Source: Bacteroidetes bacterium UBA5697
GTDB taxonomy: Bacteria > Bacteroidota > Bacteroidia > B-17B0 > Aurantibacillaceae
Direction of reading: 5' to 3'
DNA length: 64,000 bases
NCBI GenBank assembly: GCA_002420145.1
Contig: DIHL01000005.1
Coordinates: 1 to 64,000 of the forward strand
Below the pieces are notes generated by a model, which had not been told where the DNA came from, searched no databases, and saw only the letters and a program-made list of their open reading frames with translations. The position numbers and the translations under genes are program-made. Position 1 is the first letter of the stretch; every line of letters begins with the position of its first letter. Positions 36,637 to 43,761 of this stretch are shown one piece after another.

Positions 36637-37260
36637 ATGCTCGATTTCCTAAAACAATTGACCGACCCACAAAGCATTATCCATTATGGTGGCTTGTGGT
36701 TATTGTTATTTGTGGTATTTGCAGAGACTGGCTTATTCGTTGGTTTTTTCTTACCAGGAGATTCTTTAATTTTTATTTCGGGATTATTGTGTGCTACGAA
36801 ACCACAACTGTTAGACACACCTTTTTTAGTTTTGCTTCCTTTATTAATGTTAGCAGCTATTTTAGGAAATGTATTTGGCTACTGGTTTGGAAAAAAAACA
36901 GGAGAGAAATTATATACCAGAGAAGACAGTTTCTTATTTAGAAAAAAACATTTATTAGCGACTAAAGATTTTTATGATAAGCATGGCGGCAAGACTTTAA
37001 TATTAGGACGCTTCTTACCAATCATCCGAACCTTTGCACCAATATTAGCAGGAGTAATTAAAGTAGACTTTAAAATCTTTATGATGTATAATGTGATTGG
37101 TGCTGTTGCTTGGATTGGAAGCATTGCCAGCATTGCTTATTTTTTAGGTAAACAATTTCCCGCTATCGAAAACTATATTGGTTATATAGTGATTGGATTA
37201 ATCATCATTACTACCATTCCTGTTTTAATGACTTATTTAAAAAGTAGGAAGAAAGTTTAA
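36637..37260 (+). CDS. DedA/VTT family membrane protein
   Basis: 207 residues from ATG 36637 (a TTG 6 bases earlier is less likely). The motifs FVGFFLPGDSLIFISG and GGKTLILGRFLPIIRTFAPILAG are DedA signatures, with an arginine-rich re-entrant loop and four or five membrane helices. DedA proteins act at the inner membrane, several as undecaprenyl-phosphate or phospholipid translocases. Which lipid applies here is not known. Confidence 0.9.
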   Translation: MLDFLKQLTDPQSIIHYGGLWLLLFVVFAETGLFVGFFLPGDSLIFISGLLCATKPQLLDTPFLVLLPLLMLAAILGNVFGYWFGKKTGEKLYTREDSFLFRKKHLLATKDFYDKHGGKTLILGRFLPIIRTFAPILAGVIKVDFKIFMMYNVIGAVAWIGSIASIAYFLGKQFPAIENYIGYIVIGLIIITTIPVLMTYLKSRKKV

Positions 37261-37269
37261 ACTGCTCGT

Positions 37270-37296
37270 ATCCCCCTCTGGAGGGGGCAGGGGGAG
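37270..37296. repeat. C-rich palindrome
   Basis: CCCCCT (37271-37276) pairs with AGGGGG (37281-37286) around CTGG, followed by CAGGGGGAGG. It lies between convergent genes and stands out against the AT-rich background. It could act as a weak terminator for both. Confidence 0.5.
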
Positions 37297-37299
37297 GAA

Positions 37300-38139
37300 T
37301 TATTTAACTGCACTATTCTCCTTCACAAAACCCTCAATCCTTTTCCACACGTCTTCATTTTTCATAATGGTGCTGTGGTCTTCGTTTACTTCAAAAACTT
37401 CTGTATTGCCTTTCCATGATTCCATTAGATTATGAGCATGATGTGGAGGGATCACTTCGTCATTTTTCGCAATAAGTGCTAGAACAGGAGAAGAGATGCT
37501 TGTGGCGTATTCTTTTGATTTAAATGGATGTTTAATAAATAAACCAATTGGTACAAATGGATATTTTTCTTGTGCTACATCAATAATGCTTTCGTAGGGT
37601 GTAATTAAAACAGTCGCATTGATTTTACGCTGTGACGATACATACGTAGCTACACCCGTTCCAATGCTTCTTCCTAATACAATTACATTTTTTGAATCTA
37701 CTTCAGGATTGGCAATTAGTTTATCATACACTTCCAAGGCATCACTAAACATAGTTTGTTCTGAGATTTTTCCTTGACTTAATCCAAAGCTTCTGTAGTT
37801 CATTAAAACCATGATAGAGTTTGGGAAGTATGCTTTGTAATCTGCTAAATGAGATACTTCTTCCGCATTACCGCCAAAGTATAATACTAATGGTAATTTT
37901 TCTTTGATCGAGTCTTTAGAGATATAGCCACAAGTTCTATTACCATCTTTCATCACAAAAGAAAGTGTATCAAACTCAGGATATTGGTTTAATATCTCAG
38001 CAACTTCTTTGGGCGTGTTTGGTTGCGGATGAAATAATAAATCATCTTGATTAAAATACAATAAAGCACAAACACCAGCATACAGCACCAAAACAATGAT
38101 GCCAATAATTTTAAAAAATTTGATGAGTTTTTTGTTCAT
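37300..38139 (-). CDS. Membrane-anchored alpha/beta hydrolase
   Basis: 279 residues. An N-terminal helix (about 9-28) anchors it. The nucleophile elbow GRSIGTG is near residue 158, an aspartate lies in IAKNDEVIPP near 232, and a histidine in NEDHSTIM near 260, completing a Ser-Asp-His triad. It resembles the BEM46-like hydrolases. The substrate is unknown. It lies just left of the cassette array and reads in the same direction. Confidence 0.8.
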   Translation of the reverse strand: MNKKLIKFFKIIGIIVLVLYAGVCALLYFNQDDLLFHPQPNTPKEVAEILNQYPEFDTLSFVMKDGNRTCGYISKDSIKEKLPLVLYFGGNAEEVSHLADYKAYFPNSIMVLMNYRSFGLSQGKISEQTMFSDALEVYDKLIANPEVDSKNVIVLGRSIGTGVATYVSSQRKINATVLITPYESIIDVAQEKYPFVPIGLFIKHPFKSKEYATSISSPVLALIAKNDEVIPPHHAHNLMESWKGNTEVFEVNEDHSTIMKNEDVWKRIEGFVKENSAVK

Positions 38140-38203
38140 ACTTAAAGATACAAAAATACTTTGATGCTTACTATATTTTTGAATAGGGAGTGTTAGCGGT
38201 AGT

Positions 38204-38848
38204 TTACTTACCTAACAATACACTCAGGTCTGATTTACCAGGTTGTTTATTAAATTTAAAATAATATTTATTAGATTTTTTTACAAATTCAATGTCTGAG
38301 TTAGATTTTAAATTCTCAAACAATATTTTGTCGTTTACATTAAGTTCTTTGTTAATAGTCTTAATTGTCAATATAGGATAAGTAATTCTATTGCTTGAAT
38401 ATGTTGTAGTGTCGCCGTCTTTTGCCAACGGCTCAGAGTAGTTAATAAAGGTGGTTTCTACAAGTATAATGAATTTTGTTTCCGTTATTTTGAACACCCC
38501 TGTAATATTAAACCCTGTGAAATGTTTTAGAAGTGAACTATTTAATAAATCTTCTTCTTCGTCAATGGTAAGTCTATGTGGTTTTCCGTCTGATGCTTTT
38601 ATAAACTCAATATATTCGTTAGATTCTTCACTAATTGGATGATCTAGGTCTTCGTATTCTATATCTCTGAAATTGTTTTTTTCAATTACAGAGAATTCTT
38701 CCTTATCTATTGTGTCTTTAGCGAGAGTTTCGTCTTTTAAACTTTTCTCTAGTTCTACTTTTTCCTTTTTTTCAGACGCAAAAAACCTTATTATAAAATA
38801 AAGGAAAGCAACTACTACTAGGGCTGATATGATATAATTTGATGTCAT
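38204..38848 (-). CDS. Cassette A: membrane-anchored hypothetical protein, 214 aa
   Basis: One N-terminal membrane helix (about residues 5-22) is followed by a charged linker of about 65 residues and a mostly beta C-terminal domain (ITGVFKITETKFIILVETTF). I recognise no family. The gene starts 18 bases inside its 5' core (TACTGCTAAC on +, 38867-38876), and its stop abuts the partner core (38192-38201), leaving a compact cassette. It is the last cassette of the array. The repeat that should follow it is missing or truncated. Confidence 0.7.
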   Translation of the reverse strand: MTSNYIISALVVVAFLYFIIRFFASEKKEKVELEKSLKDETLAKDTIDKEEFSVIEKNNFRDIEYEDLDHPISEESNEYIEFIKASDGKPHRLTIDEEEDLLNSSLLKHFTGFNITGVFKITETKFIILVETTFINYSEPLAKDGDTTTYSSNRITYPILTIKTINKELNVNDKILFENLKSNSDIEFVKKSNKYYFKFNKQPGKSDLSVLLGK

Positions 38849-38870
38849 TTTTGTGGCTAGGTTAATTACT

Positions 38871-39082
38871 GCTAACGTATCGCAGCTACCAGTAGTACGG
38901 CTTGAAACCGCTGCCTACCGAAATGCTATTAACAAAGATAAATGTTTAATGGACTTTTGCAAACTTGCCTGCGGCAGGCAGGGTGAAAATATCCAGATAA
39001 CTAACGGGAGTCTTTTGCGATGCGGTAGTTATTGCAAATGCATGTGCTTCTGCTCGCATAAGTTTTAGATGCGGTTAGGGAC
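38871..39082 (-). repeat. attC-like site B (212 bp)
   Basis: It runs from GTCCCTAAC just after the stop of cassette B to CGTTAGC before the start of gene A. On + it contains the conserved stretches CTATTAACAAAGATAAATG and GGACTTTTGCAAA. A CCTGC/GCAGG palindrome sits in the middle. Bases 38941-38983 are identical to 40641-40683 in site D. Confidence 0.75.
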
Positions 39083-39087
39083 AGTTG

Positions 39088-39804
39088 TTATTTTGTATAT
39101 TTTATGTAAATGTTTCGAGCACTTTTCACTGGTTGTTTTCTAACAATTGCTGGTTCCCAGTTGGGCATATTAAGTAGGAAATCAGTAAGTGCTTTGTCAA
39201 CGCCATACTTCAGTGCGCTTTCAACTTCAATACTTTTAAACTCTCCATTTTTGTCCGTATAGCCTTTACTTTTCATCTCATATGCTTCAACTACTTTTCC
39301 TTTTTCGTCTATAACAATTTTATATACTACTTCAAAAGAGGTAAAACCTTTTTTCAAAGCTCTTTCTGGAAGAATAAAATTGGAATTTATGAATTGATTA
39401 GGGGTTTTACTATCTCCCATAAATTTTGAATGGTTATTGACAGTGTGGTATATACCTTCGTCATTTGGTTTTAATTGATCTTCATCGAATGTGAACCAGT
39501 GCTTATTTTTACCATCGTTAATAAATTCAAAGTCAGTTTTTATTGTTCCATCAGGACGATAATATGTCCAACGTCCTTTTTTTACGCCATTAATGTATTG
39601 TCCTTTGTTTTGTAAAGTGTCAGTTAAAAAATAGTCCTTTATTAAAACTGTTGAGTCATTTATTTTTTGTTTAGTACCGTAAAATGTCGCAAGGTCTTTA
39701 GTCTTAACAGGTTTCCAATCATTGTCATAAAATGTTGTATCTATTTTTTGAGAATATACATTAAGTGATAAGCTTATCGATGTCAATAAAATTATTCGTT
39801 GCAT
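39088..39804 (-). CDS. Cassette B: secreted protein with MORN-like and TonB-C-like domains
   Basis: Starting at ATG 39804 (MQRIILLTSISLSLNVYSQ, a signal peptide) gives 238 residues. The open frame to 40035 only translates the neighbouring repeat. Residues about 55-105 hold a MORN/YwqK-like motif (NGVKKGRWTYYRPDGTIKTDF). The C-terminal 90 residues (VVYKIVIDEKGKVVEAYEM ... NMPNWEPA) resemble a TonB C-terminal fold. Such domains usually occur in envelope proteins. Cores flank it at 39074-39082 and 39827-39835. Confidence 0.75.
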   Translation of the reverse strand: MQRIILLTSISLSLNVYSQKIDTTFYDNDWKPVKTKDLATFYGTKQKINDSTVLIKDYFLTDTLQNKGQYINGVKKGRWTYYRPDGTIKTDFEFINDGKNKHWFTFDEDQLKPNDEGIYHTVNNHSKFMGDSKTPNQFINSNFILPERALKKGFTSFEVVYKIVIDEKGKVVEAYEMKSKGYTDKNGEFKSIEVESALKYGVDKALTDFLLNMPNWEPAIVRKQPVKSARNIYIKYTK

Positions 39805-39830
39805 AATATTTAGTTTTGTTACAATTGTGC

Positions 39831-40024
39831 CTAACGTTTTCGCGCTAAGCAACGGTTTTTCCCGATAGCTATCGGGATGAAACATTGTCTGCCGAAACGC
39901 TACTGACAAAGATAAATATTTAATAGTCTTTTGCAAAAGCGAAAATAAATGTCTTTCGCGGAGCGACCTTGAAATTGCAAAAGCTTTGTTATCGCCCGCA
40001 TAAATCTTAGGTGCTTTTATAGGT
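39831..40024 (-). repeat. attC-like site C (194 bp)
   Basis: On + it begins CTAACGTTTTCGCGCTAAGC and ends TTTTATAGGT. It carries the conserved GTCTGCCGAAACGCTACT, AAAGATAAATATT and CTTTTGCAAAAGC segments. A perfect 18-bp palindrome (TCCCGATAGCTATCGGGA, 39860-39877) is inserted near the right arm. Confidence 0.75.
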
Positions 40025-40074
40025 TGTAGAGCCATTTAGTTGCATCTAGTTCATGTGTCTGTATACAATAGAAA

Positions 40075-40527
40075 TTAGTTTGTTTTTAGAAAGCGCCCGA
40101 ATTTTTGCACTGTATTGTCATCGTTGAAATAGAATACTACGTTTCCTTCTGTCTCAATGATAACGTCTGTTTTGTCGAAGTCAGATTGCTTCTCTTCAAA
40201 TGAAATATTTTGGTCGTGTAAATAGGATTTCAGGTCTGAATAACTGATTGATTGTTTTAGTTTTCCGTATTCTACGTTTAATTTATTTTTTTTAGCTGGT
40301 TTAGTATATGTAACTAATACGCCATATAGTTTTTGGTCTATGCTATAGTCAAAATAAAACTCCACTCTGTCATATTTAATAAGCGAATGTCTTTTGTCGG
40401 TTTCGCTAATTGGAATTGTCCAATTTGTTTCGCCCAATGCTTCTATAATTGTCTGTTGTCTAGTACAAAAATTAAAATTTGAAAGCTGTCCCTTACGCAA
40501 GAATTCTATGATAATTTCTGTTGTCAT
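40075..40527 (-). CDS. Cassette C: hypothetical protein, 150 aa
   Basis: A small soluble protein with no signal or membrane segment, beginning MTTEIIIEFLRKGQLSNFNF. The general look (short, acidic, beta-rich, LGETNW turn) recalls immunity-type proteins, but I cannot place it. Cores lie at 40016-40024 and 40566-40574 (8 of 9 bases match). The 3' core lies 51 bp beyond the stop, further than in other cassettes. Confidence 0.65.
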   Translation of the reverse strand: MTTEIIIEFLRKGQLSNFNFCTRQQTIIEALGETNWTIPISETDKRHSLIKYDRVEFYFDYSIDQKLYGVLVTYTKPAKKNKLNVEYGKLKQSISYSDLKSYLHDQNISFEEKQSDFDKTDVIIETEGNVVFYFNDDNTVQKFGRFLKTN

Positions 40528-40568
40528 TTTAAAAGTTTGTTTCGGAGTGTTCGTCCGCCGCTATTACC

Positions 40569-40762
40569 TATAACGGTTTCAAGCTAAATTTCCGTTTGGA
40601 TTTTGAAACTATGTCTGCTGAAACGCTACTAACAAAGGTAAATGTTTAATGGACTTTTGCAAACTTGCCTGCGGCAGGCAGGGCGAAAATTGATTAATTG
40701 TCTGCCGCTTTTGCAAAAGCCAGAGCCGAATGCCCAAATGGGATTTAGGTTGGGTTATGGGC
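40569..40762 (-). repeat. attC-like site D (194 bp)
   Basis: It starts on + with TATAACGGTTTCAAGCTAA and ends GGGTTATGGGC. It shares CTACTAACAAAGGTAAATG, GGACTTTTGCAAA and the CCTGC/GCAGG palindrome with site B. It ends, like site E, with GCCCAAATGG(G/C)ATTTAG(G/T)TT next to the core. Confidence 0.75.
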
Positions 40763-40769
40763 TGCTTTT

Positions 40770-41312
40770 CTATTCTTCACTGTCGGCTTGTTCTGCAAAA
40801 CTTAGCTTTCCATTTGTCAAGTCGAAGGAATGATTAAAGGCAAATGTCCAATCCGTTTCAGGTTTGCTAATCACTCCAAAGAAAACAATTTTGTCTTTGT
40901 CTAACTTTTCGAACCAATAATTGTGGATTGTTGCGATGTCCAAAAAGCTTTTATCAGTATACTTTAAAAATTGCTCTTTAATAAATACAGTGTCTAAGAG
41001 TATTTGAGATTGTTTCTTAATTGTCACTGATATTTCGGTGTTTCTATACTTGTCAATTTGCTTTACCCCATTTACTTCGTATTCATTTACAAGGTAGGTG
41101 TCAAGTTCAGTTTTCTTAATTGTAATTTGGATTTGTCTGTCTGAAATTGTCGTGTCAAATATGTGAGTGGAATTATTTTCTGGAAAAATTCTTACATGCT
41201 CTGCAGTCACGATTGAACTGTCGCTATTCTCAATTGTCGATTTCGGTTGTGTCTGTGAATTACACGAAATAAGTAAATAAGCAAAAGTTAAAAATATAAC
41301 ACTGTTTCTCAT
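40770..41312 (-). CDS. Cassette D: lipoprotein, 180 aa
   Basis: ATG 41312 starts a lipoprotein signal (MRNSVIFLTFAYLLISCNSQ, lipobox LISC). An upstream ATG at 41333 is formed by the core itself (GTTATGGGC) and adds seven residues that spoil the signal. The mature part is beta-rich (QIQITIKKTELDTYLVNEYEV; KPETDWTFAFNHSFDL) and unknown to me. It is predicted to sit in the envelope. Cores at 40754-40762 and 41328-41336 match perfectly. Confidence 0.7.
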   Translation of the reverse strand: MRNSVIFLTFAYLLISCNSQTQPKSTIENSDSSIVTAEHVRIFPENNSTHIFDTTISDRQIQITIKKTELDTYLVNEYEVNGVKQIDKYRNTEISVTIKKQSQILLDTVFIKEQFLKYTDKSFLDIATIHNYWFEKLDKDKIVFFGVISKPETDWTFAFNHSFDLTNGKLSFAEQADSEE

Positions 41313-41330
41313 TTTCGTCTTAAATTTGCC

Positions 41331-41494
41331 CATAACGTTTTGGAGCTACCAGTAGTGCGGTTTGACCGCTATCTACCGAAATGTTAGTTTAAAGATACTA
41401 TGTTGCCAGGCATTTACAAAGAAAAAATTAAAACTTTTCTAACGCTTTTACAAAAAGCCCAATGCCCAAATGGCATTTAGTTTGTGTTAGTGGC
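41331..41494 (-). repeat. attC-like site E (164 bp)
   Basis: On + it runs from CATAACGTTTTGGAGCTACC to GTGTTAGTGGC. It is the most divergent copy in its middle, but keeps the TAACGTTTT arm, TCTACCGAAATG, AAAGATA and CTTTTACAAAAAGCC. The last arm (CCCAAATGGCATTTAGTTTG) is close to that of site D. The TAA stop of cassette E lies inside its core. Confidence 0.7.
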
Positions 41495-42029
41495 TGGTTT
41501 TATATTTATTTTTTACTGTATCAATTACCTTCGTTTTCCAACCGTTATTATAAAAATACATCTTTTTTATTGTTATAAAATCAAGGCCTCTTCTATATTG
41601 CTCTGATATAATTACGGAATCATTTTTAATTACTGTACCATTAAAAAATAAAACAATTTCATTATAGCTGTCTTGTATAACACTTTTAGATATTGTGTCG
41701 CCAGCTAGTGAAATAAGAGCATTGTCATCCGCATTAAACAATATTATTCTGTTAGTTGTCTTTGCAATTAAGTTTATATATTTAGTAGAGTCTAAATTAG
41801 GTATATAATAAGTGTCTTTTGTCACTTGGTCTTCTTGTCCGCACAAAGTATTTGAATGTGAATTATAAACAATAGTGTCACCGTTTTCAAATGGAACTGT
41901 AATGTTTTTACATATTTCCGTTTTTAGGTCTACCGGATTTTGTATGTTGTCAACGCATATTTTTGTCTTACAGTTTTGAGTGAATAAAACTATAAAAATC
42001 AGGATGATTATATTTTTGAGTGTTGTCAT
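41487..42029 (-). CDS. Cassette E: lipoprotein, 180 aa
   Basis: The N-terminus MTTLKNIIILIFIVLFTQNC is a lipoprotein signal with a TQNC lipobox. The mature part is unrecognised, with repeated ITxxFxNGD-type strands. The stop codon TAA is part of the 3' core, and the 5' core GCCACTAAC (+ strand, 42036-42044) ends 7 bases before the ATG. The two cores are exact inverted copies. It is one of three predicted envelope proteins in the array with a cleavable signal. Confidence 0.75.
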   Translation of the reverse strand: MTTLKNIIILIFIVLFTQNCKTKICVDNIQNPVDLKTEICKNITVPFENGDTIVYNSHSNTLCGQEDQVTKDTYYIPNLDSTKYINLIAKTTNRIILFNADDNALISLAGDTISKSVIQDSYNEIVLFFNGTVIKNDSVIISEQYRRGLDFITIKKMYFYNNGWKTKVIDTVKNKYKTSH

Positions 42030-42038
42030 AAACTTGCC

Positions 42039-42199
42039 ACTAACGTTTTCGCGCTAAGCAAAGGTTTGATTTGAAACATTGTCTGCCGTAACGCTACTAA
42101 CAAAGATAAATGTTTAATGGACTTTTGCAAAAGCTTTAAGCCTGTGCTGAGCGCAGTCGAATCATCTGCCAAATAGATGTCTAAGCGTTTGTAATAAGT
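42039..42199 (-). repeat. attC-like site F (161 bp)
   Basis: On + it begins CACTAACGTTTTCGCGCTAA and ends GTAATAAGT. It shares GTCTGCCGTAACGCTACT, AACAAAGATAAATG and GGACTTTTGCAAAAGC with sites B to D. A GTGCTGAGCGCAGTCGAA stretch of REP-like character sits in the middle. A short open frame here translates the repeat and is not a gene. Confidence 0.75.
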
Positions 42200-42216
42200 T
42201 GCAGTGCGCACAATGC

Positions 42217-42696
42217 TTAATTAACTTTAGGTCTATGTCCCAAAGCATAGTGCTGCAGATAGTTTCTAAGTTCACTATTATTCGTGACCACTTTAATTTT
42301 GTGGTCAAGAAAAAATTCGCATAGTTTTTCGTCAATGCCTCTGTGTATTTGCACCATAAATTTTTTGTTTTTGGATTTTTGGAAAACTGTTAAAGTTGGA
42401 CTGAATCGATAAGTTATGGGTCTTGTCACAATCACTTTCTCTATATCTAAAAAATTAATTTCAAAGAGCTTCTCAATTCGCTTTGCATATTTATAGTAGA
42501 TTATCGAGTCTTCATATATTACCATTCTATTATTGTCCACAAATTTTGACAGAATGAAAGGCGGCACAAAGTATATTAATATTTTAAAAATTATATTAAT
42601 GTCAGCTTCATAGTAGAATGGAATGAAAATGAAAGAAATTCCATAAGCTAAGAACCAGTTATTAGTTTCAAATTGAAATTTGATTTTTTTTGTCAT
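42217..42696 (-). CDS. Cassette F: membrane protein, 159 aa
   Basis: ATG 42696 (MTKKIKFQFETNNWFLAYGI) is preferred. The longer frame from 42759 crosses the 5' core. Two membrane helices (about 14-29 and 35-51) precede a domain like the bacterial PH fold (MVIYEDSIIYYKYAKRIEKL). Similar two-helix plus PH proteins are common small membrane proteins of unknown role. Cores are at 42191-42199 and 42727-42735 (8 of 9). Confidence 0.7.
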   Translation of the reverse strand: MTKKIKFQFETNNWFLAYGISFIFIPFYYEADINIIFKILIYFVPPFILSKFVDNNRMVIYEDSIIYYKYAKRIEKLFEINFLDIEKVIVTRPITYRFSPTLTVFQKSKNKKFMVQIHRGIDEKLCEFFLDHKIKVVTNNSELRNYLQHYALGHRPKVN

Positions 42697-42728
42697 TTTT
42701 GTTTTACAAGTTTCGCTCGACCTATTAC

Positions 42729-42898
42729 TTATAACGTTTTCGCGGTTTGCTTCGGCCATTTTAAAACCGTTGTCTACCGAAATGTTTGTTTAAAGATAAA
42801 TGTTTAGTAGCCATTTGCAAAATGAAAAAATTGTCTGCCGAAACTTTTGCAAATGCCCCAGATGTCTGCAAGGCTGGAGCGAACCGTGTGTTATACCC
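42729..42898 (-). repeat. attC-like site G (170 bp)
   Basis: On + it runs from TTATAACGTTTTCGCGGTTT to CCGTGTGTTATACCC. The arms pair as TAAC ... TTTTCGC against GGTTCGC ... GTTA, the clearest R-box/L-box pairing in the array. It also carries GTCTACCGAAATG, AAAGATAAATG and TTTTGCAAATGCC. Confidence 0.75.
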
Positions 42899-43553
42899 AG
42901 TTGCTTATATTATTCTTTCTTAATTCTACACTTTCAAGAATGTCTGGATTGAAACTGAGTCCGGAAAATTTAGCATTGTCAAACCAAGTCAAAATTTCAG
43001 CGGCTTGTTTTTTGTCATTTAGAAACACACAGAAGTCATAAATTAAAGGTGTTTGATAGAAGAGATTTTTTTCTTTTATAGTATTTATAGAAGTTTGAAA
43101 GTCGGAATATGAGTCTAAGTACTTTAACCCATAATTGTTAATGTTATTTTTTAGTACATCAATTATTTTAACATTGTCTGTTTGTGCCAAGTCATACCAT
43201 AAACTTGAGGTAAAATCATTTGACCAATTTGGTATGTCGCGGCCATATTTCACCGACGCAACTGCTTCGTTAATTATTGATTTGTTATATTTTTCTAAAT
43301 GCCAAGTTTTATAAGATTTAAAAGAAATGTGGAAACTTATGTCAAATGCAGCCGTTACATTACCTGAATTATGGAGGTTTTTTTGAAAATGGATTGTTTG
43401 TTCAAGTTGCCCTAAAGTTCGAATTAATGACAGAGGTGATTTTTTTAGCTTGAACCCTTTGTTCTTTAAGTCAGGATAAATGTACTCCTCAATAATTTTG
43501 TGGATTCTATCTCCAGGCTTTAGGTCGGCATATAAAAAAACTCTTTCTAGCAT
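42891..43553 (-). CDS. Cassette G: DUF4304-like protein, 220 aa
   Basis: A soluble 220-residue protein. The first part (IIEEYIYPDLKNKGFKLKKS ... EQTIHFQKN ... TAAFDISFHIS) resembles DUF4304, a domain of unknown function often found in immunity or accessory contexts. Its TAA stop is within the 3' core. The match between cores extends to 13 of 14 bases (CAA(T/C)TGGGTATAAC). It is the first cassette, next to the rny end. Confidence 0.7.
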   Translation of the reverse strand: MLERVFLYADLKPGDRIHKIIEEYIYPDLKNKGFKLKKSPLSLIRTLGQLEQTIHFQKNLHNSGNVTAAFDISFHISFKSYKTWHLEKYNKSIINEAVASVKYGRDIPNWSNDFTSSLWYDLAQTDNVKIIDVLKNNINNYGLKYLDSYSDFQTSINTIKEKNLFYQTPLIYDFCVFLNDKKQAAEILTWFDNAKFSGLSFNPDILESVELRKNNISNWV

Positions 43554-43581
43554 TGTATTTGTCTCTTTTTCAGCAATTGGG

Positions 43582-43657
43582 TATAACTACTCGCTAAGTA
43601 CTACTAATCCGTTTGTAATTTTCACAAATGATAGTAATTAATGCAAGCGTATACCAA
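43582..43657 (-). repeat. Leading attC/attI-like element of the array
   Basis: On + it starts with TATAACTACTCGCTAAG and ends with GCAAGCGTATACCAA, so the ends GGTATA and TATACC are inverted. It lacks the conserved middle of the other sites. It could be the remnant of an attC of a lost cassette or the array's attachment site. It borders the rny terminator. Confidence 0.4.
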
Positions 43658-43664
43658 ATATAAT

Positions 43665-43697
43665 AAAAAAGCTGCATCTTTTAAATGCAGCTTTTTT
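43665..43697 (-). terminator. Intrinsic terminator of rny
   Basis: AAAAAAGCTGCAT (43665-43677) pairs with ATGCAGCTTTTTT (43685-43697) around a 7-base loop, giving T runs in both directions. It separates rny from the cassette array, so cassettes would need their own promoters or read-through. Confidence 0.85.
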
Positions 43698-43706
43698 GCT
43701 TTGTTG

Positions 43707-43761
43707 GTCATGCTGAACTTGTTTCAGCATCTCTGAGACCCTGAAACGAGTTCAGGGTGAC
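43707..43761. repeat. 55-bp REP-like palindrome, copy 2
   Basis: Identical over 55 bases to 36514-36568. It ends 2 bp beyond the rny stop codon on the minus strand, again directly behind a gene. Confidence 0.85.

Larger units (their letters stand above)
38192..43587 (-). mobile_element. Integron-like gene cassette array without integrase
   Basis: Seven unrelated minus-strand genes are each bracketed by a private inverted core. Pairs on + strand are: A 38192-38201/38867-38876, B 39074-39082/39827-39835, C 40016-40024/40566-40574, D 40754-40762/41328-41336, E 41486-41494/42036-42044, F 42191-42199/42727-42735, G 42890-42898/43579-43587. D, E and G match 9 of 9, the others differ at one base. 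Between neighbours lies a conserved 160-210 bp repeat. A core before each start that matches the core after the same gene's stop is what an excisable attC-bearing cassette requires. No intI gene is in the window. Confidence 0.8.

Noticed and set aside
38853..42211. Short open frames inside the cassette repeats (38853-39068 +, 40642-40833 +, 42026-42211 -) and the upstream part of the frame ending at 39088
   Set aside because: They translate the attC-like repeats. The frames at 42026-42211 and 39805-40035 share peptide pieces (RQTMF, PLLSAKTL) only because the DNA is repeated.
38204..43553. Type II toxin-antitoxin or abortive-infection operon
   Set aside because: Genes are separated by long repeats, are not coupled, and none shows a toxin or antitoxin motif I can recognise.
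38849..43587. CRISPR array
   Set aside because: Repeats are 160-210 bp and imperfect, and the spacers are intact genes of about 0.5-0.7 kb. No cas genes are present.
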